Shown here piece by piece: positions 12,601 to 24,540 of a DNA stretch of 64,000 nt. Numbering within the stretch: the stretch's first letter is position 1; each line of letters starts with the position of its first letter. Source of the stretch: Ulva prolifera (taxonomy: Eukaryota > Chlorophyta > Ulvophyceae > Ulvales > Ulvaceae); the NCBI GenBank assembly GCA_023078555.1, contig CM041200.1, positions 9,358,356 to 9,422,355 on the forward strand, in the 5' to 3' direction. The notes beneath the pieces were generated by a model. That model saw only the letters and a list, made by a program, of their open reading frames with translations. It had not been told where the DNA came from and ran no database searches. The translations under genes were made by a program, and so were the position numbers.

Positions 12601-15600
12601 AGATGACTCAGCGGTCGTGCTGACGGCGGATGCCGAGCGGTCGCGCGGTGGGGTGGGTGCCTGTATCCATCATGCACTGTCAGACAAAGGATCTCTTTGC
12701 GCCGCACTCTGAAGTGGCGAAAGGTGCGGGCCATCTGGTCACGAGCCCCTATTGGCATCTGCCAAAACTACAGGCTCCTGGCCATGCAGGACACGGCCAG
12801 TGCACATGATAGGCTGCCGATGACGCCCTAGCACAACTGCAGCCGCTAAAGATGCAGGCGAAGTGCTCATTCCTTCTTCCACTGAAGATCAGGACAGTAT
12901 CACGACTTGAGATCAGAACCAGACGCTAACATCCGATCGCCATCTTCCACAAGTAGAACTCGCCATCTCTCTATCGAAAAAGGCGTCGAAGCGGAGCTCT
13001 GGAGGGCGCACCACACGCATCGGCGACTCGGGCTTCTTCGACTCCGCAGTCTGCGACACCTCCGACGCGCTCCGGCCGCTGTCACGGGCGCTGGAGGGCG
13101 CACCCTTGCGGATTTTCAGCTTGTGTGTCTCCCCGCGAGACTGGCTGCTGGTGCTGATGGAGCTCGCGCTGCGCTCGTTCGGCGCAGCGGCGTGGCCCGG
13201 GCCAGCGCCCCCTGCGCCGCGACCGCCGCGCATCGGGCCGCGGCCCCCATACTCGCCCTGCCGCGGCTGGCCAGCGGCGTACGGACCGCCCCACTGATTG
13301 CGCATCGCTGGGCGCGCAGGACCAGGGGATGTGACCATGCCCACATACATGGGCGGCGCGGGGTACATGATCTGGGGGCCTGGCTGGCCCGGCATCGGGC
13401 CCTGTTGCACCGGGCGGCTGTACCCAGCGGCACCCTGAGGGCCGTACATGGGGACCTGGGCATATGCGCCATGTGGAACGGCCGGGCCGCGGCCCGGGAC
13501 GGGGTGCTGTGCAGGCATCGGTGCAACGGACACCGGGGTGGCTGAGGGGACCTGGGCGCTGGCCGGAGATGCGGTGGAGGCGCTGCGCATGCGTGGGGAG
13601 GCCACGTGCGCGACGACCTCTGTAGAGAGGATGCTTTCTGCTGAGGCTGAGGGTGCGACAATCGGGGGAGGCGATGGCTGAGGTGGGCGGGCCCCCGGCG
13701 GCACGGGGGCATGCTTCCGGCCGTCAGCTGGCCCCCCCGCATTACCCGGCTTCGGGACGGATGGGGGCGACTGATGGGCGGATGCGGCTGCGGCTACGGG
13801 CGGCGGGTTGGGGGACCGTGGTGCCGTATCCGGCCCAGAGGCGCTGCGAGAGGAGGTTGCGGGCATGGAGGAGGTCACGGCACTAGCGTAGCGCTTTGGT
13901 GCTGCAGCCTGCGCGGCCGGGCGCGGCGCTGGGGAGGCCCCGGCCGGGGGAGCGGGGGCGGCGGCGGGAGGCGCAGCAGGGGATATCGGCGCTGCGGGGG
14001 CGGTTGCCTCCGCCGCAGGGGGAGGCACGGGTGCGCGCACAGGTTTCATTGGAGACGATGGGGCTGACTTTTCAGAGGCAGCCGCTGACGTGGTTGGTGC
14101 AGCGGATGCAGCGGATGCGGGAGCAGCTGCTGGCGCTGGTGGTGGCGCTGGTGCAGGTTTCTTTACCATGTTAGCCCAGCTGCCGCCTCCCCCAGCTGCA
14201 GGGAGGCCGGTTGCAGATGGGGTACGTGCAGACTGCTGGCGTGCGGGTGCACCCTGTGCCGGGCGAGAGGTTTCCCCCCCTGCTGGCGGAGGTGGTGCAG
14301 CTGATCCCTGTCCTGCAAAGCGACAAAGATGACAGGCCATAGATAGAGATACGAAGCGCCTAGGGACGACTACCACACATGCATCCAAAAGAAAGGTTGA
14401 CGTATGCACCAAGTGGACGACACGGCACTCGACATATGCAGATTCCCCTACAGCAGGAACGGTAAGCGAAACATTTGCTGCCATGATGAGAAGCACTGCC
14501 GCATTTGCAGCCAGACTGAATGCTTGCCACACATCATGTTCACAGTCTGACCGGAGACAAATGCCAGCAGCTACTTATGCAACTATGCTTCCTGCAAGAA
14601 TTCACTGCATTCGAGTTCACGATATACCGTCACAACGCTGAGTCGTTGCGTACTGCTGGGAGGGCGAGAACCAGAGCCAGCTGAACGGGCGCTCGCATCC
14701 CGATTCTGGTCTCCTCGGGAGCGGCCATCTCTTGAACTCTGGTCCTTGGGTCCCCTACCACTTGCACCGTTACGGCCTCCGTGTCGCCTGGATCAAGTCG
14801 GAGTTACGCCAGCATTCCGAGTGGAACGTACGAATACACCCAAAAGATGTGCGCCGAGCTGAATTTCATGCTACAGGCCGCAAATCCCATATATATACCA
14901 AAGAGAGACATTGTGCTTTATAGAGTGCTCACTGTCTGAACGTTTGTTTATGATGACAGAAACAGATCGACGCTGAGCCGTGCTGCACAAGGACGATAAC
15001 TGCACCTGGCCACCGCTCTTACCCAGCGTCACAACACGAAAGCAGGTGAGAGATACAAGCAACAACATGAGACCATGTGCAGATCGCGGATTGAGCTGTA
15101 ACCAATTGATAGGAAGATGGGTGTCGCGAAGAACACACCCATCGGAGATCCAATGGTGTTTGATCTGTCAGCTGTGAAGAGACAGAACAAAAAGCAGCCC
15201 CACTAGATCCCGTCATGGCCTTACACGCTATCCTGTCATTATACCCCAGGCCGGGAGCGAAGCGACGACGCAGCCATGGCGGCCAGTCATAGCGCCAAAC
15301 CCACAGCTAGCAAGCATTTCACCAATCATGACAGGCGAGTACATGGCTACGATGCTATAGACCAAATTTGGACAGAACTGTGCGGCTCACTGTCTGGCAA
15401 TTGCAGCATCCGTACGAACACACATGGCTCGGCACCGTCCGAAGCATAATCGTAAACGGCATCAATGTATCAACGCATGGAATCAGACAAGTAGGCGATG
15501 TAACGTTGTCCAGTAGACACGTGGTCGAATGCAAGAGGTTCTTTGAATCGAGTTTGCATCACGAAGGGCTGTACAACAGCCCGTGCAGCTCAAGCGCGCT

Positions 15601-15782
15601 TGCAAACAACCATTCGCTACAGCAAGCATACCAGACACCAAAGTAGTACGGAAGTTGGCACATATGCAAAACGATGGGTCAACGGAGATGTGAGGTGGAA
15701 CTTACCCGTCACCACGCCCCCGTCCTGCGCCCGAGCTGCGGCCTCGGCCGCGCTGTGATCGACCTGACTCAGGTCGATTCAT
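6626..15782 (-). CDS. eIF4G: Eukaryotic translation initiation factor 4G, 12 exons, complete
   Basis: Scaffold of the cap-binding complex eIF4F in the cytoplasm, joining eIF4E, eIF4A and eIF3. Predicted exons: 15782-15706, 14787-14628, 14307-12931, 12660-11402, 10838-10593, 10222-10074, 9615-9386, 9011-8694, 8254-8081, 7851-7537, 7087-6920, 6829-6626. They sum to 4,677 nt, giving 1,558 aa with consistent phase. Start: ATG opening MNRPESGRSQRGRGRSS. Order along the protein: Arg/Gly-rich N-terminus, long Pro/Ala/Ser-rich region, eIF4E-binding-type motif YTREQMV, Gly-rich RGG segment, AAEMHRTENSYK, MIF4G domain over exons 5-8 (FTSLLNKLTVDNFERIISRM, RRRAMGNMTFVGFLYR, RIRFMLLDVVDLYASGWQ), His/Gly repeat, Pro/Gly linker, MA3 domain over exons 10-12. 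No metazoan-type W2 domain follows; it ends in AALAAFGR, as expected for plant-type eIF4G. The exon 2/3 junctions and the 12931 donor are the least certain. Most donors are GTGCGG or GTGCGC. Confidence 0.9.
11908..11928 (-). other. eIF4E-binding motif YxxxxL-phi with Met at the Leu position
   Basis: Codons read Y-T-R-E-Q-M-V inside exon 4 of eIF4G, about 170 residues before the MIF4G exons. This fits the eIF4E-binding consensus Tyr-x4-Leu-hydrophobic except that Met replaces Leu. The flanking context (H-R-Y before, I-F-N after) is like the R-Y-[ST] context in plant eIF4G. Confidence 0.6.
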
Positions 15783-16749
15783 AACAATGCCCTGCGGCGA
15801 TTGGCGGGCAATCAGCCGACCTGGAGCCTACCACACTTGAGGCGCCTTACAGATTATCACAGGTTGCGAACGTGTATGAGATAACAAGCTTTATGAAGCT
15901 ATGTTGAAGGATGCATGTTGCTTCTGATTCCTAATAGGTGCCGGCATTGTCATTGGCTCGACCCATAGGAGAGCGGGAGCGGCATTCAGTACGTGCTCGA
16001 CACCGCGTTTTTCAGAACAGCTCAAGCATGGCACGATTGACCTTCCGCCACCGTACTGACCCACGACTCCTTGCACTAAGTCCAATATTTATGAGATGAC
16101 GAGATGGTTTGTTCGCGTGTAGCTCACGGGACGGCCAAATTTGCTCTGCACCATGGCCATGAGACGTGTCAGGTAGCCGCTATTTCCGTTGCAAAGCTGA
16201 ACAGGCCACGCCGAGAGCTACTGTTTCCGCAAAGTGCTGGCAGTATAACAGTTGTTCCTGCGGAATTTGTCGCGGTCGAGAACATGCCCCTCGTCCAGGT
16301 TGCTGTGTCACTGTAGCAGTCGCGTGCGCGGGCACCGTCTCAGTTTCACAGAATGAACAACGTGAGCACTACGCCACGTCACTTGTCGCCATCAGCAAGT
16401 TGGTCATGAAGACATGTTGTTCGAGGGTCGGTGTGTTAGCGAATATACTTGAAGGGGGAAAAGCATTGCCATATGCCAGCCTCAAGGAAGGCTGCATCCG
16501 TACATGCAGATCACAAAACGGACCACAGGTCGACGTTTAGCACAAGCCAGCGGGTCGTCCCCTATTGTCTCATGGGACAGCGAACCGCACTACCGACGGC
16601 ATGGACACATTCCCCAGTTGATAAGTTTTACACTGTTGCGGCAGTGCCGACACGCCGGATTCACATCGCGTGACCTAACTAGCGGCCACGGCTGCAAAGT
16701 GATGTTGAAGGGCAGCCCATGTAGGCTCACGACCAGCGCGCTTAGTCCT
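15783..16749. promoter_or_regulatory. Intergenic region: RPS3A 3' flank and eIF4G upstream region
   Basis: Both flanking genes are on the minus strand, so this 967-bp gap should hold the RPS3A 3' UTR and the eIF4G promoter and 5' UTR. I see no open frame with protein-like content, no clear TATA box at a convincing position and no notable repeat. Confidence 0.4.
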
Positions 16750-18928
16750 CTATGCCATGCCCTCAACCTCGCGCTGCTCCTCAGCCTCAGGGATGAGGTC
16801 AGGGCGGTCCAGACGGTCCCCAACTGCAGCGCCTGCGGTGTTCTCTGCACCCTGGTGCACCTCCATAAGCTTGGTGATGTCGAATTTGGGTGCCTTCAGA
16901 ATCTTGGCTTTGCGGATGAAGACATTCTTCATGGGGTAGATGCCCTGCATCCAGCATCCTTTCGCTCTCGTGATGTCAGCAGGACAGATTGGCACCATGT
17001 GCCCAGATAGCAGGCATCAAGCATTCACATCCGTATATCATTGTGCCCAGTCAACTTCCAGCGCAGACCAAGGCTTGCATTAGACAGGCATCGTCCATGG
17101 CACCTCGCAACATCTGGCACGTTCTGCCCTCACCTATCACAAGGATGTGTCAGGCTTCATACCTGGCACGCCTTCTCAATTTCGCGGCCAATAGACTCTG
17201 GGATGAACTTGGCAACGAGATCCTTGAGGTCACAGTTCTCGGCCTCACGAATCATGATCTCCGACATCTTCTTGCGGATCTGCTTTGCTTGAGATGACTG
17301 CACGGGAGCATGCGACACATGAGCGGCATGGAATACACAGAACACACCACACTGCGATGCGTAGCTAATGTGAAGAGACTCACAAGATCACGTGGCTGAT
17401 TAGCAGCATATGATTGGCACATCTATTGACTGCAATGCAACATGCCAGGGCAGAAACAAAACCATCACGCCCGCACTTGGCAGCAGCATCGAGATGCAAC
17501 ACAAAGCTCGTCGAATGCAGCATCAGAGGGCTGACACACAGAACAATGGCTTGCTTGCTGATGCCAAGCTCTGAACTACTCAGCAGGTGAACACTTCGGA
17601 AAGAGTGAAGGGTTTTGTGCTATGCTGATCCACGGTCGTAGCAATGTCATCCACTGTGCAGATGCACTGTAGAGGACGTGTGCCAATGATCACCAACGCT
17701 ACCAAGTACTTTGTCCAGCGGAAACCCAGACTGAATCGACATTGCCCCGAATGTGAACAACCTACACGGGCGTCCGGCATTGCATGGCCTTCTGACATTG
17801 GACCAGCAGAACGCATGGCTGTGGCCCAGGCAAATTCGCTGTGCACCATCTTCTTGACATATCAGTGATGGCGCTGCAGTGCGCAGTGGTCACCCAGGCC
17901 ACCATGGGCAGACTACACGCTCTGCACTCTCTGCGAGCTGAAGCAGCCACTCGATGCTCCCTCAGAGGTAGCATCAGGTTTTGCGCACTCTAGGAACGTA
18001 CCTGGCAGTAGCAGGCCTTGGACGTCTGTCCCTGGCGCTTGCGTGTGAAGCCAATGCAGAAGAGACGGAGCATGTAGCCATCGGTAGTCTTCACATCTAC
18101 ATGAGCCTCAATCAGCGACTGCCACTTGAGCACAAGAGACCGAAGCTTATCGGTTGTGAAAGACATGCCCCAGAAGTTGGTGAGGCAGGAATGCCCCTGA
18201 ACTTCCTCGACACGCAGACGCATTTTGCGGTAGGAGTGGTCCTCATCCTGCAAGGGCAGACCTAACATCGGCCACCAGTATTAGATTTATCACGACCGAA
18301 CATGTCATCCCAGTCTGTTGGCTGTCAGACAACAGCAGAGAGAGCATCTGGCCGTGTCACTGCACACCTTCTGCAGGTCTGCCAAGGAGATCTCGAAGAC
18401 CCGGCCCTTCAAGCCCTCTGAAGCAATCTACAGCACAAACCGCTGTATTTTGACATTCTCAGCTCGCTGGTATTTACGCTCGCGATTCCGTGGTGTCGCT
18501 TGCACCGGCAACGGCGACCGTCGCCATCATGTAAACAATGCAGTTCCCGCGACAGGCTTTCGCACATGAACAAATAACATACAATCCCTGCGTTGGACAT
18601 CAACACGGCCGAAGGTGAACGCGAAACGCTACGACAATGCCATACCTTGGTTCCCTGCGTCCGCGTGATCAACGTCTTGCCCTGTTGTCGGACCTGGAAC
18701 ATAGTGGGAGCCTTGATGTCATACCATTCTTTCTTCAGGAAAGGATCAACTGCCCTGCACCGCGGTGATCGTCACGTATCGCTGGTCTCATGCTCGACGC
18801 ACATATTCCCCGCCCAGCTTCAAATAATTGCAAGATACTATATCGATGAGTTCTAAACAGGCGACATACTTTTTCTTTCCTCCGCGCTTTCCTCCCTTGG
18901 AGGTGATCTTGTTCTTGCCGACAGCCAT
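16750..18928 (-). CDS. RPS3A: 40S ribosomal protein S3a (eS1), six exons, complete
   Basis: Structural protein of the small ribosomal subunit, near the mRNA exit side. Exons: 18928-18870, 18754-18646, 18427-18368, 18247-18002, 17297-17163, 16944-16750. They sum to 804 nt and 267 aa, close to the usual 260-265. Start [20 protein letters not shown] has the plant-like context CAACAATGGC. Conserved blocks include [78 protein letters not shown] and [16 protein letters not shown]. The C-terminus V-G-D-R-L-D-R-P resembles land-plant S3a, which supports a green-lineage source. Donors are GTATGT, GTATGG, GTGTGC, GTACGT and GTATGA. An AG (ttcttgcag) only 11 bases before the ATG suggests a 5' UTR intron. 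Confidence 0.97.
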
Positions 18929-19594
18929 TGTTGATGGTGCTGCAAGAATGCGTCGGTACAACACCAGAAAGGAACGACTCGTGGAAGGCTGCCTGGATTT
19001 GGCAGCCGTGGCAGACCCTGCTGCCGTTCTTGGATGGTCTGTTCGCATGTTTCAGCTGTAGCCACGCCGGGGGGGCAGGAATGACGTCAGGATGGTACGC
19101 CGCGCTCCACAATGCGGCGCCCTGGGCGGCGAGAGTTGCAGTGGCCCCAGCACACGAGGGAAGACACATGTGCACACGCACTTTCAACGTGTCTACGGTG
19201 CCGCGCGGCTTCACTATTAACGCCTTTCACGACAAGCACGCAGGATTGAGGAGATGCACCTAATGTTAGCTACTGATGGCATTGTCACCCATGTGTTTGT
19301 GGTGAGTGCAGGGGCTGACGCTTTTTTTCCTTTTCCTGCTTTGGGTAGGTCTTCCTGCTGACCCGCACCTTTTCAAGAACAGTACGTAGTCGAACCGCAG
19401 TGTAAGCTACCTTCGTTAGTATAGCAATCGAGGTGTGACCTTTTCGCTTCGGGACTTGGCTCTGTCGGGTCCCTCGCAGCGCTGTCTACGCATTTCGAAG
19501 CTCTGCGCGCGCCTTCACCATACCTGCATCGCCCCGAACAGGACGTTAGCCCACATCAAGTCTAGCTGACTTTCGTTCGTGAATAAATTTGCAG
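18929..19594. promoter_or_regulatory. Divergent intergenic region between RPS3A and RBX1
   Basis: The 666 bp between the two start codons must carry both promoters. A C/T-rich run (cttttttttcc-like) lies near 19,320, and the sequence turns AT-richer toward RBX1. Both start codons lie just downstream of a good splice acceptor (ttcttgcag on the minus strand, aaatttgcag on the plus strand), so both genes may have 5' UTR introns here. No TATA box is obvious. Confidence 0.45.
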
Positions 19595-19960
19595 ATGACT
19601 GATGTAGCCAGCACTTCGAACGCGGCCGCTCCGATGGACGTGGATAGCGCTGAGCGCCCTCGATTTGAGATCAAGAAGTGGAATGCCGTGGCGATGTGGT
19701 CATGGGCAATTTGCACTGATACATGCGCAATCTGCCGTAACAACCTGTACGAGCCGAGCATAGAATACTCAGCCAATCCGACAGGAGACCCAGACCATCC
19801 TGGCCTCTCAATCGCATGGGGCTCATGTGGGCATGTGTTCCACCTTGATTGTATCCAGAGATGGCTGAAGACCCGTTCAGCCTGCCCGCTGTGCAACAAA
19901 GAGTGGGAATTTGCCAAGATTGAGAAAATTTTGCCCAGTGGTGGAACAGGTGCAGATTAG
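19595..19960 (+). CDS. RBX1: RING-box protein RBX1 (cullin-RING ligase subunit)
   Basis: Catalytic RING-H2 subunit of SCF and other cullin-RING E3 ligases. It binds the cullin C-terminus and recruits the E2 for ubiquitin or NEDD8 transfer. The frame is uninterrupted from ATG to TAG, 121 aa against about 108-118 in relatives. A variable acidic N-terminus (ASTSNAAAPMDVDSAERP) is followed by the cullin-binding strand FEIKKWNAVAMWSW. The zinc ligands then follow: C-A-I-C, the insertion with D-P-D-H-P, SCGHVFHLDCIQRWLKT, then CPLCNKEWEF. All expected Cys/His/Asp ligand positions are present. A splice acceptor ends immediately before the ATG. The lack of coding introns contrasts with every neighbour. 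Confidence 0.96.
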   Translation: MTDVASTSNAAAPMDVDSAERPRFEIKKWNAVAMWSWAICTDTCAICRNNLYEPSIEYSANPTGDPDHPGLSIAWGSCGHVFHLDCIQRWLKTRSACPLCNKEWEFAKIEKILPSGGTGAD

Positions 19961-20543
19961 AGCATCAAGCATGCTCCAAGAGAGCAGCTACAGATCATGC
20001 CCGCGTTCTTCAGTCATCTTGTAGCATTTGCTCAAATTTTCGGTATGGGGGAGCAGCCTGAGAGGCATCTCCAAACGGCCACGGGTCCCAGCTGCTGGTG
20101 CCAATACAAGCAAATCATTGAAGAAATCAACATCTCCTGGCGAATAATCGCCACTGATTGTTTTTCTGTCACGTGGTGGGCTGGGGCATAGCGCTTGTCA
20201 TGCTCAACTTCTATTGACCTGCACCCAGACACTGATGGCCATGGTCATGCCTCCTGTTGCGAGTGAGGCAAGCTGAACCACTTTAGCAGGAATTGCTTTG
20301 CTTGTTGTGTGCACCAGCTGCTGTTTCGAATTCTGTCTTGTCGTGTAGGAATGGACTCATCGTGCATGCCATGGCGATGACCCGTTGATTCCTTATAGCA
20401 GCACTTCCAGCTGCGAAAGGGGGTGACAGCCTGAGTACTATGTAACACTTGCCGGCTTTTACGGGGGTACATCTTTGCTTTCCATCACGCGGACTGCTTC
20501 TGCTGCTGCATGAAGTTGTCAGGCAGCTCTGCTCTAGGCAATG

Positions 20544-20579
20544 GGTTCTGGCGTGCAAGCAGGTTCTGGCGTGCAAGCA
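20544..20579. repeat. Two tandem copies of an 18-bp unit
   Basis: The unit ggttctggcgtgcaagca occurs twice head to tail with no mismatch. Confidence 0.9.
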
Positions 20580-21946
20580 TACACTTGCATACACACGGTC
20601 TTGATTGTCGGTCAGTCCTGCCATGAGGTGGATAGCTGGCCACATCTCGTGATGCTGAAAGAGATCAAGGAAGTGATCGCAACAGTACCTGTTGTGTATG
20701 CCACGTGTCCTTGCCATGCCCATGAGTGACAGTGGAGCACCCGTGCGATGGAACAACCAGGTGAGGCAACGACGTCGTAGCCCCTGTTTTTTCGTAGTCC
20801 CTGTTTGCAGTTTCTCGTCTATTGCAGACTGGTCGGGGTCACCAAAAACCGGAGACGCCTGGGCCATGTGCTGGCCAGATATACCTTGGCTCTTGAGCCA
20901 CCGCCGCAGAGACATGTGAGACTCTTTTACGTGCACCAGTGATTGAACATCCCAGCATGAACACATTGTAGTGGACACGTGTTTTGGCAGCACTCAACTG
21001 TTCACTGCCAGTGTGGACCGCTGGCGTGCACCATCAGCACAACCTCGAGAACGCTGGCACAGGAGACAGTGGCCTCGGCGGAGAGCCGCTGTCGCCCACC
21101 CCTTGACCGGCGCACACACCGCCAGGTGACGCGATTCCGTCGCCGGCTGTGCCTGTCCAAAGCAGTACAGGAAGCGGGCAGGTGTGCAGTGTCCATGGCC
21201 TGCAGGATATCGCTCAGACTCGGAGCAATCTGGCAAGTGCGTTCGACCGAGGCCAACCCTGCGGGGCGTAGAGGCGCGACAGCCACAAGCCGGAAAGACC
21301 CGCCGCATGTTATGGAGATTCCGTGCGTATGCATGCTCACATGCGTGTGCCAGGCGATGAGCAAGAGGCACGATGTAAGCCACCACGATCTTCCCGCTAG
21401 CCGGGCAGTCTCGCCGGGCAGATGTGTCCGGGGGATGTGGCAGCAAAGTACTGGGCCGGAGCTGATTCGCACGTGCAGTGATGTGGAATGATGGGCGCGG
21501 TATGTATGATCTGCCGTCACTCATCTGGATTCACCGGTCTATAAAGTTACCCCACCACTGCCAATCACGGCATTCGTGCTTGCAAGCCACTGGCAGTTTC
21601 TGGGTTAAATGTACAACTGCTGACTTGATCACGACGGCTCCATATAGGATATTTGTTTCGAAAGTGCGGCCGCAGGCGTCCATGTGTACTGAGGTAGGTC
21701 AGGCCACAGCGCAGGGCCGGCATGTACAAGCTGCATGGGAGCTCTAGTGGTCTCTCCCCGGCCGCTCCCCGGGGAGCTCATAGGTACGTATACCAGCATG
21801 TGTGCCACATGGACACACGTGATCATGATGAGGCATGCAGCACTGAAACAGCGAGCAGCTGATGAACAAGTCCTTCAATAGATCCACAGTATCGACCCAG
21901 GACAACGCACCCGAGCGACGGCCAGCAGCCCTCACAGAACCAGCCT

Positions 21947-22032
21947 GCATGCTTGAGCACCTGTGCCACAGTGTAGCCCCGGCTAGCAGCATTAACAGAA
22001 CAAGCATGCTGGAGCACCTGTGTAGCCCCGGC
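21947..22032. repeat. Imperfect direct repeat
   Basis: A block running gcatgcttgagcacctgtg to tgtagccccggc recurs 57 bp later as gcatgctggagcacctgtg to tgtagccccggc. The first copy carries a 9-bp insertion. It looks like a local duplication. Confidence 0.75.
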
Positions 22033-22244
22033 ACCGGTGCCAAGCGGTTGCTTTATAAATTAGTAATAGTAATTACAGCCAAGCGTGCCTCGTACGAGTA
22101 GGGCACGGTGCTGCCACACAAGACGCAATGCACACCTGTACATATGTGCGCATACCACGGAGCCTTCAAGCCTCGAGTATTCAGACCTCCGCGCAGCTGA
22201 AGTTGGCGCTGCGTGCGTTGCAGTGGGCATGTGGTTGGACGTAA

Positions 22245-22330
22245 GCGCGGCATAGCTGGCGCCTAGGCGCCAGCTGGCTAGCTATGCCGCGCCGTACACC
22301 CAAGCTTGGGTGCACCAAGCTTGGGTGCAC
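22245..22330. repeat. Nested palindrome followed by a 15-bp tandem duplication
   Basis: Arms of 13 bp (gcgcggcatagct and its complement) at 22245-22257 and 22280-22292 enclose a perfect 22-bp palindrome at 22254-22275. A second palindrome (14 bp, centred on AAGCTT) lies at 22298-22311. A 15-bp unit, caagcttgggtgcac, is tandemly duplicated at 22301-22330. It could fold into a strong cruciform or hairpin. No gene is adjacent. Confidence 0.85.
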
Positions 22331-24171
22331 CGACACACAACCTGTTTTTAGGGACGCACCACACGGGTTTGCGGTATGCCCCCGCCCGCCGTTTGCGGTA
22401 CCGCAGATACGGCAGCCCATGAGACGATAGGATTCTCTGCTTGAGCGGTGCCATCACACGCTGCCACCGCTGCTGCGCTGAGGCGACTGTCATGAATGCA
22501 TGCACTGCAATTCCCCTGCAGGCGTTGGGGGCACTGGCCGCCTTGTGCTCCCCCGCCATAGACTGCTGGCACTGGGGTATGCAGAGGCCGGAGCGGCGGG
22601 GGGCCTAGCGGCAGCCACCCCATGCATGCGCAGTTCGGACGTCAGCCGCTCGCAGAGGCAAGTGGAGCAGTGAACTGCCAGCGAACATGCATGCTGGCGT
22701 GTGTCCGTGCACAGAGACATGTAGATCCATTGCCACTATAAGGTCCTGTAGTACATGTGACTGCGTGTTCTGATACAATGTGCAGTGTTCAACGAATTTG
22801 CTGATCAGCTCATAAGCGGTGTTGTCTGGGGCACTTGATGATCTCGGATGATCATGGGGACAGGATACCGAGGGAACCAGCCGCCAAGTTGTGGCAATCG
22901 GGTGGCGGGGTGACGTATCCGCTCCCGCCGGGGGGTAGGCAAACCGGCGGCGCTGATGCACCTTCCGTGGATGTTCATTCACCAGTGTTGGGTCATCGAG
23001 CACGATCACATAGAACAGTTCCGAACATCCTGGTCTATTTTGTGGGTGGCAGCCCTGAAAATGCTGTAAAGCGACCCAACACTGATGTTCACGACCTGGA
23101 GCGAGCCGATCTGTGTTGACGCTGTCGCTCAAGCCACCGTACCTGAACACCATCTCGGATGCAGGTACTGCTGCACATCAGAGCTGCCTCAGTCTCGGCA
23201 GAGCACAGACACACACATTTCCCAGCCCTGTACACGCCACATGCATCGCAGCACAGCCGCCTAGGCTTCAGCGAGACATTGCCTTGTCCTCCTCTTCTGT
23301 AACAGTTATTACTTTGATTCGCTTTTGGCAGGATCAGGTGTGCAAGAACCAAACAAGTAATAAAGGCCATTCCCGAAGGGGGGAACACCTCAGGTGAAGG
23401 AGCACGCACACAATGGAATGAAGTTGCAGATGCGTGGCTTGCAACGCCGGCTGGGAGGTTGACTGAGTGCTAAACGCACGCTGCCTTGGAAAACTGCGGC
23501 AAGGTGAAGTCTGCGATCGGGTCGCATGGGGTCTGCGGCGCAGCAGATAAACAGAATGTGGTCTCTGATCGGGGATACCTGATGACTATCTTGAGATACA
23601 TGTGTGCATTGCCAGAGCCTACCCCATTTAGTTGTCGATATACCGTGTTCCCGTGTCAGCATAACGATACAGACGGATGCTGCTGGATGGAGTAGTTGTG
23701 CCATAGCAGGTTCTGGTGAGAGCATGCAGCGGCATGAGCGTTACAATCTGTCCCCAGCCACACCAAGAAACAATGGACAGGATCAACGGACAGCTTCATT
23801 GGCTCGAGACTGGACAAGGGCATGCATAATGACTTCGACATCATCGCCGTCCAGAAATCAGGGAGTGCTTCTCCCTGGGTTGTGAGTCTGTGAGCAGTTG
23901 GAGGCAGTCTCGCAACAGTGTGAAGCATGCCTAGCACCGCAAGAAGAAGAAACTGAATAGGGGGAAGAATGAAGAATGACGGACTGCATCACGATGGCAT
24001 GGCTACCTTGACTACCATTCACTAATGCAGGTCAGAAAATCAGCCACAAGAGGTCGGAAAAAAAAGTGTACCCAAGATACATGCCGTGGCGTGTATACCT
24101 CACGCCACCGAAAGGAACACCACTCCAGGACAGCGCAAAACAGAACACTCGAATGTGTAATCGAAATCGTC

Positions 24172-24540
24172 AATCATCTTCGAATAGAGCATTGTCACAT
24201 ATGTTTGAGGTTGACATGATGTGCTCTTCTTTCCGCGATGGCCGCTGTGGCCCATCGTCCAGGAAGATGCTTCCCGTCCTGAGTCCATTCACGTCATGCT
24301 CCGCGCAATAGGAATCATCAGCACATGCAGACACTTGAAAACACGCGAGAAGCCTGTTCGTCTTACGCTTCCGAGCCTTTTTCACTGCCCAGCTGGAAAC
24401 CACCACTGCATTGCCGGCAGCCTCGCCACCTTTGTGAAACTGCCCTGACGCCCCGGTGGTGAGGGATGTACTGGAAGCTGATTCAGAGTCTGGTCTGCCG
24501 CCGGAGGACGAGCGCGGTCGCTCATCTTGCCCCGCGCAGG
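24172..24540 (-). CDS. Possible 3' exons of a small nuclear protein, unassigned
   Basis: Minus-strand frame rich in Ser, Gly and Lys: ERPRSSSGGRPDSESASSTS, then AGNAVVVSSWAVKKARKRKT, then a possible intron, then TGSIFLDDGPQRPSRKEEHI, ending ICDNALFEDD and a stop. The KKARKRK run looks like a nuclear localisation signal. Possible donor at GTGTCTGC and acceptor at actcag. The family is not recognised, upstream exons were not found, and it could be chance. Confidence 0.3.

Noticed and set aside
12907-14067. Plus-strand open frames opposite eIF4G exon 3
   Set aside because: GC-rich antisense shadows of the low-complexity eIF4G N-terminal region, with no motif of their own.
20994-21524. Overlapping long open frames on both strands
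   Set aside because: No family motif, no agreement between frames, and no splice link to neighbours. Kept only as part of the unassigned region.
22605-23153. 182-codon minus-strand open frame
   Set aside because: Some protein-like stretches, but no recognised domain and no convincing acceptor or donor. Not enough to call a gene.
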